Source: Pestalotiopsis fici W106-1
Lineage: Eukaryota > Ascomycota > Sordariomycetes > Amphisphaeriales > Sporocadaceae
Length of the DNA: 64,000 nucleotides
Assembly (NCBI RefSeq): GCF_000516985.1
Contig: NW_006917091.1
Coordinates: forward strand, 1,502,977-1,566,976
Direction: 5' to 3'
A program made the position numbers and the translations under genes. The first letter of the stretch is position 1. Each line of letters starts with the position of its first letter. Shown piece by piece: positions 21,969 through 33,439 of this stretch. The notes beneath the pieces were generated by a model that saw nothing but the letters and a program-made list of their open reading frames with translations, had not been told where the DNA came from and made no database searches.

Positions 21969-24900
21969 GATGAAAGTCTTTGAATGAACGCAGAGCTCGT
22001 AGAGGTTGTGAAGAGCAGTGTACTCAACTCCGGGTTGAGTGGATCTGGCTTGAATAGAGACTCTGGGGTAATCTGGGGAAGTTATAACCACCGCTTGAGG
22101 GAAAAGGAGTGTGACTGGGGTTGGAGTATGATTCCAGTTCCCTAGAGTCTCTTGGGCATAGGACAACGGATGGTGGGGCCGAGAATAGAACTCTTGCAAC
22201 CTCGGGAGATCTACAGCGTTGGAGTTCCTGATCTGATAGAAAGCATACAGGCCTTATATCGGATTGGGGCTGGGCCACGTGTAGCGTTGCTAGTAGTAGC
22301 AGTGACAGTAGCACCACGAGGCGTCTCGGGACGTGGGATGGGGGTTATTATGCAGAAGGGATTTCGGCTGTCGTCGATTCTGCAGAGTAAAAGATGCGAG
22401 TCTGCCAGGGTTGTGAAATATGCGAATCAACCATTTAGGCAAGGCAGCTACATGAAATGCAGTCGCGGCTTGAAAGTCACCACCCAGGTAGCCAAATAGG
22501 ACTGATTGATTGCCAGGGCGCGAGACGTGGTGAGGTCACAAGTCGACGGCAAGGTCGGGAAGCCCTATTTCTTTGTCTATCGCACCGATGAGCATGAAAA
22601 ACAAACTGCACTGGCGATGTAACCAGACGGCTTGTATAAACCCCCTGGGCTGGTCTCCCAGGAAATGCTCTGAACCTGCAGGTGGGATATCAAGGACTTT
22701 CTTTTCTGCAGCTCCCTCGAATTGGGCCGGGCCTCATTGTGATACGAGATCTAGCACTGTACGGATAATTGCAGCAAGGGAACGTCTTGTCTCTCGTGGT
22801 CGGTAAGATCTGTTGATCGACTGAGCAATAATTGCTTTCTCAACCTTGCCCATGACGGGAGTTGCAGCTCGGGAGGTGGAAAAAGAAGTGTGTGCGAGCG
22901 GGACCCTCAATCTCGACAAGGAGGTACAACGTCGCTCCCCAGCTACATTAGCCAAAGCCTGCTACTGTCCACTACACAGCGACCACAGCGGTTCGCGTGC
23001 GTTCAGGTTGGTTGCATTGGTGGCTTGCCCCGAGTACAGGGTTTCGGGAGTTCCAGAGTTTCAATGTTCGCAGGATTCGCTAGCTCTAGTTAAGCTCAGC
23101 CTAGAAACCCGCATGGGGTCATTGGAAATCTGGGGTTACTCAAGGTACTAACTTAGCTGCTCGCGCTACACTTCAGCTCCACTCATCGACTGAACAAATC
23201 TTCTCCAAAACATTAGACTACTATTCGGCTCTCCTCTGGATAGAGGGGCCGAAGTTGCAAGAAAAAACCAAGAGAATCTTGACGTGATAGTTTTTGCAAA
23301 TCTTGTCTGTACCTTGTAGACAAGCAGTTGTATCCATGGTCAAAGGGTCAATAATTGCATACTACCCGGCCTGCATCCACCTCTATTTGCCCCCAATGCA
23401 CCACTGGAACGGGTTGAAATGCACAAATCAAGCAAATGGCAGACGTGTGGACGCGTCCTCCACATCCCGGCCCTCCAACCGATAAAGGATACTGGACATA
23501 CAAGCGGAAGGAAAGCCGGCCCTCGAATCCTTGCTCTTGGCGGCATGGGGTGCTAGCAGCATAACTTGAATACCTCATTTGTTCGATTAATTCGACGAGA
23601 CGTTGACGAATGTCTCAACCTGGTTTCGACAAGCACGGGTAGGCATAGTTGTGGTTGTCCTCGAATCTCTTCGGTTGAGATAATCGCAGACAGGTCAACT
23701 TTCCTTGTTTCTATTTTCCTCATCTTTATTTTCATTGAATTAGACGTCGTATTTGTTCTGTTTCCCCTTCGCCATTCCCAGTCAAGCATATTAATGAGAG
23801 ATCCACCATACCGCTGTCAATTCTTTTTTCCGGTCTTCACATTTTGCAATCTCTCCCGCGGCACAGATATGGGTGTATCCAAGCAACCAAGGAGCGACAC
23901 CCGTCTCGCATATGCGAAATGAGAAGTTCTCGGTAAAACTCCATCTTCTCAGACTTGAATGGACAATTGGCTGCAAATAATCGACTCGAACGTCGTTCAC
24001 GAGGTCTTCGACAGGGCTGTCATGCGTAGCCGCCGGGAATGCACAGCTATGCAGATAAAGACCGTACTTGTCGAGGCTGTATTGACCATCCCTACACTTC
24101 CCTCCTCATGGTTTCATTTGTACCATCCTGGCTGTCGATCAATTCTTTAAAGTTATTCCAGTTTGATGACCCTACTCTACAGCTATAGAATGCCAACCTC
24201 ATCACTACCAGCACTCGGTGAGAGGCTGATTCTCCGATGTGTATTACTCCCTTGACGAAACTGGCAAAGGAGGCTGAGTATCCTTTGGACCACCAGCACG
24301 GGAATTCTGACTCAAAATATGGCCACTTGTAGCACACGGACTGCAACGGGCTGAACACATACTGCCAACTCATGGAGTTAAGGCGGGCCCTGATTGGCAA
24401 GCCGCAGTTCTTGATAATCGCCGGTGCAGCACGGAGTGCGACCTTGGACGCAAGTGGCCTTGATACAACACGGCAATTCCGGATCCATCTTCACAGGAGA
24501 AGTCGTACCCCTGGCTTATTGTAATACAGTGTGTACCGGCGGAAAGCCCCGAAGAACGACAATCGCCCGAGACGTACCGATGCGAAATCATTTTGCTCGG
24601 CCGAAAATCGCTTGAAACACAATGGTAACACTTGATCATGAGATAAAGGCGAAAAAGTAAAGAAAAGAATGGAGGGAAAAACAAAACACTAAAAGCAAGA
24701 AATGTGTCGTATTTGCTTATGCGACACGCAGCCTGATAGCATAGATTGGCCTCGAGGGAACAAGTTCTCTCGGTGAAAAGGCAGATCGAAACCTTATTTC
24801 ATTCATTTCACATGACTCGCGGGGATTGGGTGATCTTGGCTTGCACTGATCGGTGTTCTTCCAGCATCTTCGACTTCGTACATTACGGATTGTCACATAC

Positions 24901-26626
24901 AAGGGCTGATTCGATGTGTGTGGACAAAAGCATCAGCAACACGGGAATGCTGCAATGCAGGCACAGATGCTAGATCTTGGGAAATGATTAGTATTCAATC
25001 CCTGACAAAAGCCTTTGGGTACATGCTCAGCTTACACACGATGATTCACCTGGCAAAGAGCCTTGTTCAAATTGAGGTGGATATCTGTCCCCAATAAGCC
25101 TACACAATGAGCTCGATATACTCCGTATTTGCCGTGTACGAAGAGAGGCTATGGGCATTGAGCAATCAAGCACTACGCACAAAACCCAAAGATCTTGGCA
25201 AGTATGCGGGACCCTAGCTCAGCGAGATTCGTGGCTTGCAGTCGCTAGGGGGAGGCCGCGTCACTTCGAATGAATTGCAATACTCGCTTACAGGCAGCAC
25301 CTCATTCATAATGTATATATAAATTGATATATTATCGAGTTAAAAGAGTGTATATTCTCGACAATTCCCGTAGATCATTGGACTTTCTCCACAGGAGGCT
25401 GCTGACTAAAACATATCTAATTCGTTACAACAGCCATGTTCGATTTAGTGCTACCTGCCTGCATTGTCCTGTTAATTCAAGATTCAGACCTGTGATTTTC
25501 AGGATTGTAGCGAACGATCGCGGAGCATCTGAGTTTATGCAACCATGGCCTATATGGGTTCGGTAGGTATAAGGGCCCGCCACATTCATGTGAACCAATG
25601 CCTTTAGGACATAGAGGACTGGTGTCACACAAACTTTCAATGTTACTCTGAAAGGCCTGGCTGCTTTGGAGTGGCCGACTGCGGGGATACTAACACAGTT
25701 ACCTGCTAATTGAATGCTAGCCAAGACCCACCACACCTGAAGAATACGCCCGAGCAACGTCGACTGAAATCTTCAACATTGCATCTGCTCAATGTAGCAT
25801 TTCACTAAGGGTAGGTACCTACCTATGTAATCTAGACCAATATCATTGGCCATAAACATGAAAAGGAGAGCGAACAAGTCAGAAAATCACGAGAACATAC
25901 AGAAGATGATAGTTAGTAGGCTGATTTGCGCATGTGCTCAGGCCACCAGCATGATCTTTAATGAATTTTCATTACCTACAGGTAGGTATCTCACATTGAT
26001 ACTGGTAGAGTTTAGTGTATCAAAGTACCTCTGAGCACTGCCGTAAAATTTCTGGGGAATCTTTGCTTGGCCGATGAACTAGACCCTACGGGACCCAACA
26101 GAAGCCCCATTTAGCACCAAGTGCTTCGCCTTAGTACTGCCCTGACCTTACGTACAACTGCCATTCCATCCACATTCGCTTCCTTACCTTCTGCCCTCAC
26201 GCACGCTATCGTCATCGACGGCCATGAGCAGCCAGTGAAGTTCAGTGCGGGCACCCATTTCTGTCACTGGCCAAAATCAATTCTATTGTTACATTCCCAC
26301 CCTCCGACGGAGAGGAGAGACGTTCCCCCAAATCCTACCTAGTTCCGAGGGGCCCTCCGATGCTTTCGAGTTTGCGTCCCGTGCAATCCTTACCCACATC
26401 GGGCTTGTTTAACCTGAGCCTGGACTTTCAGTTCCGTAAGTGACCCTGCAGCACATCAATGAAGGGGAGGGAGGACACAGAGAACACAGAGAGAGATACA
26501 TCGCAAACGACAAGCAAGAAATTCAGCCAGCCAGCAAGCTTCTCCCACCTTGCAAAGCAAAGCCCGCAGAACGGTTAGCTGGCATGGTTCCATCCGCCTG
26601 ATACTTGCGTCGCCCGCGCTCCAATA
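21969..26626. other. 4.7-kb region without a supported gene
   Basis: I read both strands and found only short open stretches without domains or coherent splice patterns. A perfect taggtaccta palindrome lies at 25812-25821, followed by further tacctac/ggtaggta units at 25820-25990. There is no sign of RIP-like AT enrichment or of a transposase. It may contain the long promoter of the regulator at 26627, or non-coding RNA that cannot be recognised by eye. Confidence 0.4.
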
Positions 26627-29600
26627 ATGTCGGCCAACTCATTAAGTCATCTCCTCCACGCCAATGCCGGCCCCGACGTCCACCGCACGCCCGCCGAGCC
26701 AGACAGCGCTGCCAATGGGTACGCGATACCATCGCCCAACGGCCGTCCTGCGCCGTCTCTCCAACCTCAGCATCATGTTGCCGTCGGCCACATAGCCAGC
26801 CCATATACTACCGTGCCCCCGCCGCCCCCGCTGCCTCTCCCGCCTACTTCGATCCCCCAAGCGCAGTCGAGTGCGCCGACTACGCAGCCGTCCGGTGCGC
26901 AGCATGCGACTGCCAGCGCGCTTGGTTTACAGACTCCAGCAGCACGAAGTCATACCCTGACTCAAAGTTTGTATCAATGCGCCGACTGTCAAAGACGTTA
27001 TTCTCGCCCTGAGCATCTGGCTAGGCATATACAAACACAGTTAGTACACCTGAATGCTAGCATCAACGTCTGATACGACATGAGCCTATCAGCCCAAACA
27101 GGTGAAAGGTTTAATTGTCATCACTGCGCGCGGATAGCGATGGCGGAATCTGTACTGACATTAATTCACGCGCAGTACCCTGGGTAAACGATTTTCTTGC
27201 CAAGTGTGTGGGAAAGCATTCGCCCGGGCCGATCTATTGAAGCGACATGCTGCAAATCACGAAAACGATGGAGACCCGTCGAAAAAGCGCAGGCGGACGG
27301 ACACATCCCCCAATGCTGGGCGTGTGTCTCATGCATGTAAAGCCTGCGCGACAGCTCGTGTAAAATGTGAGGAGGTGAAGCCATGTACTCGATGCCGGAA
27401 TCGCAAGTTGACTTGCGAGTATGCCTCGTCAGAGGCTGGATCTGCCGCCGCCATGCACCTATTGCATTTGTCTGCCCAGGCCCATTCGAATGTGGACGAA
27501 ATCAGCCAGGTCAACTACCCAAACTCTGAAGGTCGCGGTTCGTCTGCCATGGGAAGCCCAGCAGCCGGAGGGATCGCATCGATCAAGCCCGAGGACAGCC
27601 AAGTCACAGGACAGCTGCCAACCCCCGAGACTGTTGGTGAACAGCCTGTTCAGATGCAATCCTTTGTAAATCCGCCTTATGTCCCCAATAACGGCGTGGT
27701 GGACATGACGAGAATGCCGTTTACTGATTTTCTACGGGATGTGCTCTACGATGGCTCCTTAAATACTGCGCGACCCGAAGAAGCACAGGGGTTGGCCGTA
27801 TTGGACTTTTGTGACGACTTGAATTATGAGCTCACAGATGTGGACTTCGGGCTGCTTGATCATTGGAACTTGGACGAGAATAACCGGAACGGTCAGGTCA
27901 TCACACAAGCGGCTACGCCACAGACGGACGATTCCACGGTGGATATGTCACAAATGAGGTCACACCTTGCCAAGATATGGACCAATTCCCCGTGGCGCTG
28001 GATACCTCAGGAGAGAGATTCTTTATACGCCGAGTATGGAAATTTACCGATTCCGCAACGTGATGCGGCTAGTGAACGATTCCAGGAGAGACAAAAACAG
28101 ATGGACCGCGTTATCAAGGAAAAGGTCGACCCCGCGAGTCGGGATAAGGTACTGAGCGTTGTATTGCAGTCCTTGAAGTCTGATTCACTAAGGCTGCGCG
28201 TCGCCTCATCATTTCCTTCTACTGATGTAGTCGATACCCTTGTGCACATGTATCTTGCCGCGCATCTGTGTTCTGTCAGTTCCTACATACATTGGGGCAC
28301 CTTCAAACTCAACAAGCAGCAGCCAGAGTGGCTTGGTATAGTTCTCGCTGCTGGTGCTGTTCTGACTCCAGTGTCGGCTTTACGAAGATTTGCGTTTTCT
28401 ATTCAAGAAGCGATGCGTAAGTAAAAGTTCTTGCCGAGTCAAATACTCAGAGCTGACAAGTATCAGGCATTGCTATACCTAATAGAGTAAGTTTATTCAT
28501 CTGATTGCGTTTCATTATCGATTACAGCAAGACTTTCCCTGGTCTATCCTCATTTTCTACCCCTGCCGAACCTGTAGCAGGGACCGGAACGACCAGCTGG
28601 TATAATCTTGCGCGAAAAGATTCGCATCATACATCCAGCCTATGATATCCAGTCAACACCTTGTGAATACGACGCTGATCTGGGGCCTTAGTTCGAAGAG
28701 AACAACAATAATACTCAAAACTTGGGTCTTGTACAGACACTTGTTTTAGTCCAGGACTTTGGACTATGGAGTGGCAATCGACGTAAGATGGAGATTGCGG
28801 AATGCCATCTCCTTGTCCCAACTACGGTATGTACACACGTTGGCATCCAATAGCCACAAAAATTCTGATATATTGCTTAGATGATGCGATATCGCGGTAA
28901 ATTTCAGCGCTCATCCTATCCTCTCATTTCTGTTGAGGCATCGGACGAGGGGGATGTGCTCGAAGAAAAATGGCGACGATGGCACGAGTTGGAAAGCTGG
29001 AAAAGGTAATAATCATGGATCGGTGCAATACGTAGTGCCAGAGTTGCTGACCGAACCAGGCTTGTATTTCATTGTTATTTGCGAGATGCCGAGTCGTCAA
29101 TGAGTACGCTCGCGCCACCGACAATCTCGTATGCGGAGTTGACCCTGCCGCTTCCGGAAGCAAAGGAGCTATGGTTTGCACGGAGCGCGACGGAATGGAA
29201 GAGACAGTGTCTGGCCAGATCCTCTGGTCAAGGCAGAAGACCACCATCGCTGCCAGATCTCATTCGGGACATCAACCTACTCACCGCAAACTACCAGCGT
29301 TTGGACGCGCAATACGCAATTTCAATCTATCTGCACTGCTTCTGGAATCTTATACTGGAGTGGCGGCAATTGAGTTCGGTGCACCGGCTGAATTCCTTTG
29401 CAACAAACTTCTCGGCTGGCCCACACCTACTTCTCAATGGACGCCATCAGGAACTTTGCAGAGCACTTCAGACATTCCAGGTGGTGACGTCGGATTGGCA
29501 TGCATCACTGTCTGCTCAGGAAAGCTTGCTGCTTAATCTTCTGATGATGAACCTCCACGTATCAATGGATGACTTGCATCTTTTTGCCGGAAAGGAAGGA

Positions 29601-30089
29601 GAGGAGCAAGCGCGGCGCGTTTATCCAGTGCTGCAACAATGGTCAGACAGTGTTGACGCGCGACGAGCCATCTGGCACGCTGGTCAGATATTACGACAAG
29701 CAAAATTATTTCCCAATGGCCATTTGAAGGACTTTTACGCAGTCTGTGTGCACCACGCAGCACTGGCAATATGGGCATTTGGAGTCGTTGTCAAGGCTAC
29801 GAAGCACGAGTCCACGCCCATGGAGAACCAGGAGACTGTACTTGTCGATGGACTAGAGTCCAATCATGTACAGCGCTACATCAGCTTTGGACCGGGGCGC
29901 CCAAGCATTCGCACAAGAGATGAGCAGCGCACCGAATGTATTGAAGACCCAAAGGCCTGCATGGAAATTGTGGAGGGAATTTTCAGGGGAAACTACAGCA
30001 AAGGGGATATGCTTCCACCCATCGTCGAGAATCTTTGCGGCCTGCTCAGACAGCTAGCAGGCGCGGCTTGGGCAGTGGGACTAGGCTAA
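26627..30089 (+). CDS. Transcription factor with two C2H2 fingers and a Zn2Cys6 cluster
   Basis: Six exons (26627-27039, 27176-28416, 28467-28486, 28692-28826, 28881-29005, 29060-30089) encode 987 residues. Residues 1-110 are Pro/Ala/Ser-rich. Two C2H2 fingers follow (CADC-12-H-x3-H and CQVC-12-H-x3-H), their linker split by a 136-bp intron. A Zn2Cys6 cluster then reads CKAC, C, C, CTRC, C with 2-6-5-2-6 spacing. The C-terminal half is a Fungal_trans domain (LWSGNRRKMEIAE; LEEKWRRWHELESWKRL). Exon 3 is only 20 nt and is joined to exon 4 across a 205-bp intron. I chose that junction because AIPNR-FEENNN restores the E-x-x-N segment expected before LWSG. The protein should be nuclear and bind DNA. 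It could regulate the 12-22 kb group upstream or the hydrolase downstream; neither is shown. Confidence 0.87.
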
Positions 30090-30836
30090 AGACATGGCGA
30101 TGTTCTGTGGTTAATTGGTTCTGATATTGGCGCATTTTTGGGGGCGGGGGTCCAGGTTGGGCAACGGGAAAAGTATGGACATACAAACTCGGTGAGATAC
30201 CATTTGTTTCCAAGTGTTAATTGATCATGCCGCATGTTTATTTGGCAATCTTTCTTGTGAATCAGTATCCTGGTGCACATGTTTGGCTTGATACGTTCAC
30301 ATTCATGGTTTTAATCATGTAAGCGAGGCAATCTCCACGCATATATGTATGACAAGGCAAGACGAGTGGATAATGCATCATGTCGTGCATCAAGTCAGCA
30401 GAGTGAATAAATAGAGCAAACGTGGCACCATGCATTCACCAACATCTCCGTCCGGCGAGTGCAGATATGTCTTGGCGACTACTAACGGACAATCGGTTTC
30501 CCCCCGAGTCAGTCTCGGATCTGAGATGCCATCGCATGGCCGCAGCCCAGCCACGTGGGGCGCGCCCAAGTGACACGGCCCACGGGCTGGGATTCGACAA
30601 CACACCATAATTGTAAGGCTTCCACCATGAATGCGTGATATTCTTCTCACTTTCTTCATAATTCTGCCACCTCCTTTTCGCAATTCTCCTCAGCAAGCGC
30701 GTTATACAAAGGTGAGATCTCCATATATTTGGCTTGTTCCCAGCCTTTGGGCGTCGCGGCGCAATTATTCCCAGGTTTACCAAACGCTTCGGTACCGCCT
30801 CCAGATTCCGCGTGGCCCGTAAGCGGGCTTCTCAAG
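30090..30836. other. Intergenic spacer, 0.75 kb
   Basis: This lies between the 3' end of the regulator and the start of the alpha/beta hydrolase on the same strand. No further gene or repeat is seen. Confidence 0.5.
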
Positions 30837-32324
30837 ATGGAACCTGCCACGGAGCTCTGCAATGGACCCACAGAAACAAGTACAATCACCATCGTAATCA
30901 CGACTATAGTGTCGACTGTAACGTTCTTGATCTTTCTCAAATGGTCTCTAGAACCCCGGCGACCTCAAATACTCCCAGGCCCCCTAACTACCACCATACC
31001 GAGGCTCACAAAGGAGGAACTTGCACAAGTTCCGTACCAACCTGATCACTTTCCCGGCGCTAGAGATGTCGTGACTCCGGTAAAAAATATCCCATCTTGA
31101 CCATTTAAGGAACGAGACATGCTGATTTCGACAATGAACAAAAGTATGGCAATATTCGCGTGTACGAGTTTGGACCCGAAACAGGCCGCAAGGTGCTTTT
31201 CCTTCATGGCATCAGCACTTCATGTATGACTCTGAATGATATTGCCTTGGATCTGGCATCGAAAGGATGCAGAGTGATGCTTTATGTAAAGTTCCACCAT
31301 TTTAATTTCTCGACGAAAATCAGGTCGCACCAGAACTGACCGAGAATCTCGCAAAAAAGGATTTATTTGGGCGCGGCTACAGCGATGGCGTGGGCGACCT
31401 GCCGTCGGACACGCGCCTCTTTGTGACGCAGATCCTGCTGGTGCTGGCCTCGTCGCCGCTGCCCTGGACCGGCGACGGCGCCCTCAACCTGGTCGGCTAC
31501 TCGCTGGGCGGCGGCATCGCCGTCAACTTTGCCGCCGCGTTTCCGCGCCTCGTGGCCTCGCTCGTGCTGCTGGCGCCCGCGGGCCTGATCCGCGCCGCCA
31601 ACATCGGCCGCGCCAGCCGCCTCGTCTTCACGTCGGGCCTCGTGCCCGAGCGGCTCCTCGAAGGTCTCACGCGCCGCCGTCTCCGGGCCCCCATTGGCAA
31701 CGCCGTGGCCAAGCGCCGTCGGGCAAGCAGTGTCTCTTCCGTCACCAACGGCGGCGCCGTTGCCGCAGCCGCAGCAGCCACCACCTTGGAACTGCCAGGA
31801 GCATCCATGGACAAGGAGGGCTATGTCGATGTGGCCGTGCAAGAGGTTGTCGATGATGACACGCCAAACTCGCCAAGTCCTATCGAGGCGAAGATTGCGT
31901 CCTATGTCCGCTGGATGCTCGACTACCACACCGGATTTGTGCCGTCATTCATGTCGACGATCCGCCATGGTCCGTTACTTGAGCAGCATCATTGTGAGTT
32001 GGAATTTTTTATCATCAATTATGAGCACCATGATTCCTGTGTTTCAAACCCGAAATAAGAGCAACCGCTGATTAATGGGATTTTCTCCTTGCGATAATAG
32101 ACTGGAGGGAACTAGCCAAGCGAGAGCCCGGCACCACGGCCGTGATTCTGGGTCGGCAGGATGAGCTGATCCAAAAGGCCGACTACAAGGAGGACGCGCT
32201 GCCGCTCATGGGCGGCGAGGGAAATGTGTTTTGGCGCGTTGTTTCTGGTGGTCACAATATGCCGTTTACCAACTCGAGCGAGGTCATTGAGGCCATTCAC
32301 GAGTTTTGGGGGATCAAGGAATGA
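30837..32324 (+). CDS. Membrane-anchored alpha/beta hydrolase
   Basis: Four exons (30837-31079, 31145-31285, 31360-31993, 32101-32324) give 413 residues. A single N-terminal membrane segment (about residues 13-35) precedes the catalytic domain and probably anchors it to a membrane. The fold shows the oxyanion strand FLHGIS, the loop DLFGRGYSDG, the nucleophile elbow GYSLGG (Ser near residue 175), an acid in GRQDELI and the catalytic His in SGGHNMP. A lid region of about 100 residues includes an Ala-rich run and basic RRR patches. It should be a serine esterase, lipase or peptidase of the AB_hydrolase_1 type; substrate unknown. Exon 3 is much more GC-rich than its flanks, which is common for this family's core. 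Start chosen at the first in-frame ATG ahead of the membrane segment. Confidence 0.88.
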
Positions 32325-32800
32325 AGAGAACGGCTTGCTGTCTTGAGAAACAAAGGCTAGGAACGTCAAGATAGAAGAATGAACATTGTTCATGCGGCGA
32401 AAAATCATCAAGATGATTTTTTTGGCACGTCTAACGGGTCTGGGAAACACGAGCCCCTCCATTAGGCCCTATCCCGACAGCTCGGCCAGGTTTATACTTT
32501 GCTTGGGTGTATTTCGCCGCCTTCTGCAGTAGACGGTTACAAATACGCCTTTCGCAAGGAGGCCGGCCTGGCAAAGTGGTATAGCAATGTTATTTATTCT
32601 ATTTCTTTTTAATAATAATTGTTGCATGGATGGCTTGACTTTAATTTAACTGATTTGATTTTGAATTTTGAGGAAGCTATGTGATTAACAAGTCTTAAAT
32701 TAATGGACAAAACATGCCACAAAACTCCCCGGAACCCTCCCGATGAACCTTCATAATCATACAATCGTTGATCCAATGCAAAATACCATAATCTCAGACC
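32325..32800. other. Convergent 3' intergenic spacer
   Basis: About 475 bp, AT-rich toward 32580-32700, between two genes that end toward each other. No gene or structured element is seen. Confidence 0.5.
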
Positions 32801-33439
32801 TTAATAATCGATGGCATCCTTTCCATTCATCATGACAATGGCAGTCGCCATGGCCACGACTTCGTCGACCTCATTATCGTCAATGACGAGGACGGCGTCC
32901 TTGCCCCAACCGTAGCCGGCCACCATGCCGACCTCGACACGCTTCTGGTTGAGGGCCTTGTAGAGGACGCCGTGCTGCCCTCCCGTCATGTCCCAAAAGT
33001 AGGGGATGCTGTGGCGGATAAAGCACTGGTGCTTTTCATTCTTTTCGTCGACCGAGTAGAGCTCAATCTCGTGGCGGCTGTGCTCGCTGCCGGCGGGGAA
33101 GCGCACCGACGAGTTGTCAAACGACACGAATGTCATGTTGAGGTCGCACACCTTTTCGCCCTGGCGGTCCACAATGGTCTTGATGGTCCGCATCATGCTG
33201 CCCGAGCTCTGGATGCTGTACTTTGGCGGCTCGTCCTCGACCTTTTCCAGCGCCCGGCCCACGTCCCTCATGTACTTTTGCGAAAAGTCGTCAAATGGCC
33301 GCTTGATCTTGTCCGTCAGGTCCATGATGGAGGCCTCATTCTTGAAGTGGATTGTGCCCTTGAGGAACAGCACCTTGGTTGGGTTGACCTCGCTATCCTC
33401 ATTGATGGGGAAGTCGTCTGGGTGGAATGGGTGAGGCAT
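32801..33439 (-). CDS. Conserved hypothetical protein, possible LOR/tubby-like fold
   Basis: A single exon of 212 residues, from the ATG at 33437-33439 to the stop at 32801; third-position GC is high across the whole frame, which supports real coding. No signal peptide or membrane segment is visible. The sequence alternates short beta-prone segments (KVLFLKGTIHF, CDLNMTFVSF, HEIELYSV) and ends in a hydrophobic helix reading EVDEVVAMATAIVMM. A strand-rich barrel ending with a buried helix is the pattern of LURP-one-related and tubby C-terminal-like domains. I offer this only as a tentative fold guess, since no diagnostic motif is present. Function unknown. It converges on the alpha/beta hydrolase gene. 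Confidence 0.75.
   Translation of the reverse strand: MPHPFHPDDFPINEDSEVNPTKVLFLKGTIHFKNEASIMDLTDKIKRPFDDFSQKYMRDVGRALEKVEDEPPKYSIQSSGSMMRTIKTIVDRQGEKVCDLNMTFVSFDNSSVRFPAGSEHSRHEIELYSVDEKNEKHQCFIRHSIPYFWDMTGGQHGVLYKALNQKRVEVGMVAGYGWGKDAVLVIDDNEVDEVVAMATAIVMMNGKDAIDY

Noticed and set aside
31363..31929. 188-codon antisense frame in the alpha/beta hydrolase gene
   Set aside because: Glycine/alanine/arginine-rich composition typical of the reverse of a GC-rich exon.
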